NCBI GenBank assembly: GCA_039888615.1
Contig: JBDQQS010000001.1
Length of the DNA stretch: 64,000 nt
Strand: one strand, 5' to 3'
From: Flavimaribacter sp039888615
Lineage (GTDB): Bacteria > Pseudomonadota > Alphaproteobacteria > Rhizobiales > Rhizobiaceae
Positions 62,588 through 64,000 of this stretch are shown one piece after another. The stretch's first letter is position 1. Every line of letters begins with the position of its first letter. Both the position numbers and the translations under genes were made by a program. A model generated the notes under the pieces. The model searched no databases, had not been told where the DNA came from, and worked only from the letters and a program-made list of their open reading frames with translations.

Positions 62588-63742
62588 TTAATTGCGAATA
62601 CGTTTAAGTTCTTGTAGTTGCTCCCAGGACTTTCGAGGCACTTTGATGGGAAAAAGACGGCCATTTTTCTTATTGGCGCCGCCCCATGCCTGAGAAGCGC
62701 GTGTATAGGAACTCCAGGTGTCACAGACCAGTATTTTACATTGACCAAGAGCAACCATATCGCGCAGTGCTCCCTCAAAAACATCCAGGCGAGATACCGT
62801 TGCTTTACTCGTTGAATCTGGATGATGGAGGGCGTGACCTTTTTCTTCGGGGAGGTATTTGGGAAGCTTTAGGTGATTGCCAAACTCGCCTTCAAACCAA
62901 TCTTCCACGAGTTTGCTATCAGTTGCGAGAAACAGCGATGAGTTGGGATTCAATTCCTTACATCTGACAATTGCTTCCCTATACCGCTCGAAGAGGACCA
63001 ACTCATCCTCTTCGTTGTACAACTCACCATTTCCGTGACGTATGTGAACACCAATCGCTGTGCTCAATTGGCTTAAAGTCGCTTGAACGGGTGCAGTAAC
63101 GCGATCGCGCACTCTCAATTTGTTGTAGAATGGCGCGAGAACGTCTAGTGGCAGAAAATCCACAGGGCGAGTGAGCCTGACAATCTCCAGGGGAATATCG
63201 CGGCCTAAAATTGAAAAAAGTTCTATAAACGGCGCTTCAACTTCCTCCGTTTCTGCAGCCGAAAGTTCGGTGGGTGAAGGTTCCACAGCGGCGCCTTGAC
63301 CAAGGGCGAGGTCACTGGGCGAGGAAGATATGTCGTCGCACTCGAAAAAGCGCTCAAATATATCAAACCTCTCTGTGGCGCTTCTCTCAGTGTAGTAACG
63401 TGAACCTAACCAGTCTACCAAGACACGGCGACCACTGTTGCGTGCATACCACATGGCATGTGTCAGTTGGTTCATCATGTCACCAAGACCTGATGTTCTG
63501 GCTGATACCACAAATTTTTGCTTCTCACGGGGCGATTTGTGTGCTTGCGAATGCTTCTCCGTCATTAGCGGTTGCGATATGGATTCTAGAATAAACAAAG
63601 CTGTGATTGCATACTCATAGAGTTCTCGCTTGCCGGCGTCTGGGATATCTCCGCTATACTTTGCAAGAAGTCTAGTTAGTCTGTTGGAGACGATGCGACT
63701 TATTTTTGTTTTGGAGAAATTGCCTAATTCAAATGCCTGCAT
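62588..63742 (-). CDS. NodZ-like fucosyltransferase (GT23-type)
   Basis: 384 residues. The N-terminal part has GLGDMMNQLTHAMWYARNSGRRVLVDWLGSRYY, matching the acceptor-domain start of NodZ. The donor-binding motif is AIGVHIRHGNGE, the HxRxGxxE signature of alpha-1,6-fucosyltransferases. SLFLATDSKLVEDWF and DVFEGALRDMVALGQCKILVCDTWSSYTRASQAW follow in family order. It would transfer fucose or a similar sugar from a GDP-sugar to a glycan such as LPS, exopolysaccharide or a Nod factor. Base composition is more AT-rich than the rest of the window, suggesting transfer. No nod or GDP-fucose genes are visible in the window. Confidence 0.8.
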   Translation of the reverse strand: MQAFELGNFSKTKISRIVSNRLTRLLAKYSGDIPDAGKRELYEYAITALFILESISQPLMTEKHSQAHKSPREKQKFVVSARTSGLGDMMNQLTHAMWYARNSGRRVLVDWLGSRYYTERSATERFDIFERFFECDDISSSPSDLALGQGAAVEPSPTELSAAETEEVEAPFIELFSILGRDIPLEIVRLTRPVDFLPLDVLAPFYNKLRVRDRVTAPVQATLSQLSTAIGVHIRHGNGELYNEEDELVLFERYREAIVRCKELNPNSSLFLATDSKLVEDWFEGEFGNHLKLPKYLPEEKGHALHHPDSTSKATVSRLDVFEGALRDMVALGQCKILVCDTWSSYTRASQAWGGANKKNGRLFPIKVPRKSWEQLQELKRIRN

Positions 63743-63961
63743 TTAATCATCTTCCTGCTGCAATCCTTCATTCCCTCGACGCATGAATTCGATTCCATGC
63801 AAAAATGCGCTACGATGCAAATCCGCTGTATGCACACCTTTAGCAACAGAAATGCCAACTGGATACGGAATTTCAGTGTAAGCGGTGTTTTGACCCCACC
63901 TTTCCGGTAGGTTTGTGATCTGCGAGTCCGTTCGAGATGTATTTTCTCACGGAGTAGCTCC

Positions 63962-64000
63962 ATGGATGATCACAGTGAGTTTCTCACAAGTTCGGATCTT
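63962..64000 (+). CDS. Start of an unidentified gene, runs off the window
   Basis: ATG 63962 preceded by GGAG at 7-nt spacing, then 13 open codons (MDDHSEFLTSSDL). The upstream sequence at about 63876 (tgtaagcggtgttttgaccc) resembles the end of an insertion sequence, so this may be a transposase start. Too short to decide. Confidence 0.3.
   Translation, partial: MDDHSEFLTSSDL

Noticed and set aside
63724..63963. 79-codon open frame on the minus strand upstream of the fucosyltransferase
   Set aside because: It overlaps the fucosyltransferase start, has no ribosome binding site, and reads antisense through the possible IS end.

Overview
The window looks like a chromosomal segment of an alphaproteobacterium, most likely order Hyphomicrobiales (Rhizobiales). 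The reasons are: fused rpoBC, str, S10, spc and alpha ribosomal clusters in one block; adk between secY and rpsM with no infA or rpmJ in the block; a neighbouring rarA-deg pair; a crcB-rluC-HAD-ATP12-pccB string downstream; and GC-rich coding sequence throughout. No rRNA, tRNA or CRISPR array was seen.

Region 1 (1-8420, all minus strand) holds housekeeping genes: the N-terminal part of a biotin-dependent carboxyltransferase (pccB type), an ATP12-type F1 assembly chaperone, a HAD phosphatase, an RluC-type pseudouridine synthase, CrcB, a ketopantoate reductase, RarA and a periplasmic Deg protease. A three-copy repeat of about 45 bp lies between crcB and panE.

Region 2 (8552-40336, almost all minus strand) is the translation and transcription block. 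In transcription order it is secE-nusG, rplK-rplA, rplJ-rplL, rpoB-rpoC, then rpsL-rpsG-fusA-tuf, then rpsJ through rplQ. It ends at a strong intrinsic terminator. The only plus-strand gene inside it is a small acidic protein at 27785-28060, which converges on rpoC and shares a bidirectional terminator with it. Several intergenic hairpins and two good sigma70-like promoters (upstream of rpsL and of secE) can be read directly. rpsM and rplJ start with GTG.

Region 3 (40563-52334) is mixed: a ClpP paralogue, an ArsR/SRPBCC pair with a palindrome just upstream of the ArsR start, a B12-binding-type radical SAM protein, a PAS histidine kinase, a NitT/TauT-type ABC importer divergent from an acetamidase/formamidase, a diguanylate cyclase with a response regulator, an L,D-transpeptidase lipoprotein, and a secreted Gly/Val-repeat protein behind a very AT-rich leader.

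Region 4 (52335-61593) looks like one catabolic locus. A TRAP transporter (dctPQM) runs straight into a three-subunit molybdenum hydroxylase (large, FAD, 2Fe-2S). Facing it are a fragment of a fumarylacetoacetate-hydrolase-family gene and an M24 peptidase-iclR operon. A GTTCCGA/TCGGAAC motif occurs upstream of both dctP and the M24 gene, suggesting one regulator, probably the local IclR protein. The substrate cannot be read from sequence.

Region 5 (61594-64000) is more AT-rich and accessory: a small unknown protein, a NodZ-like fucosyltransferase, and the first codons of an unidentified gene running off the end.
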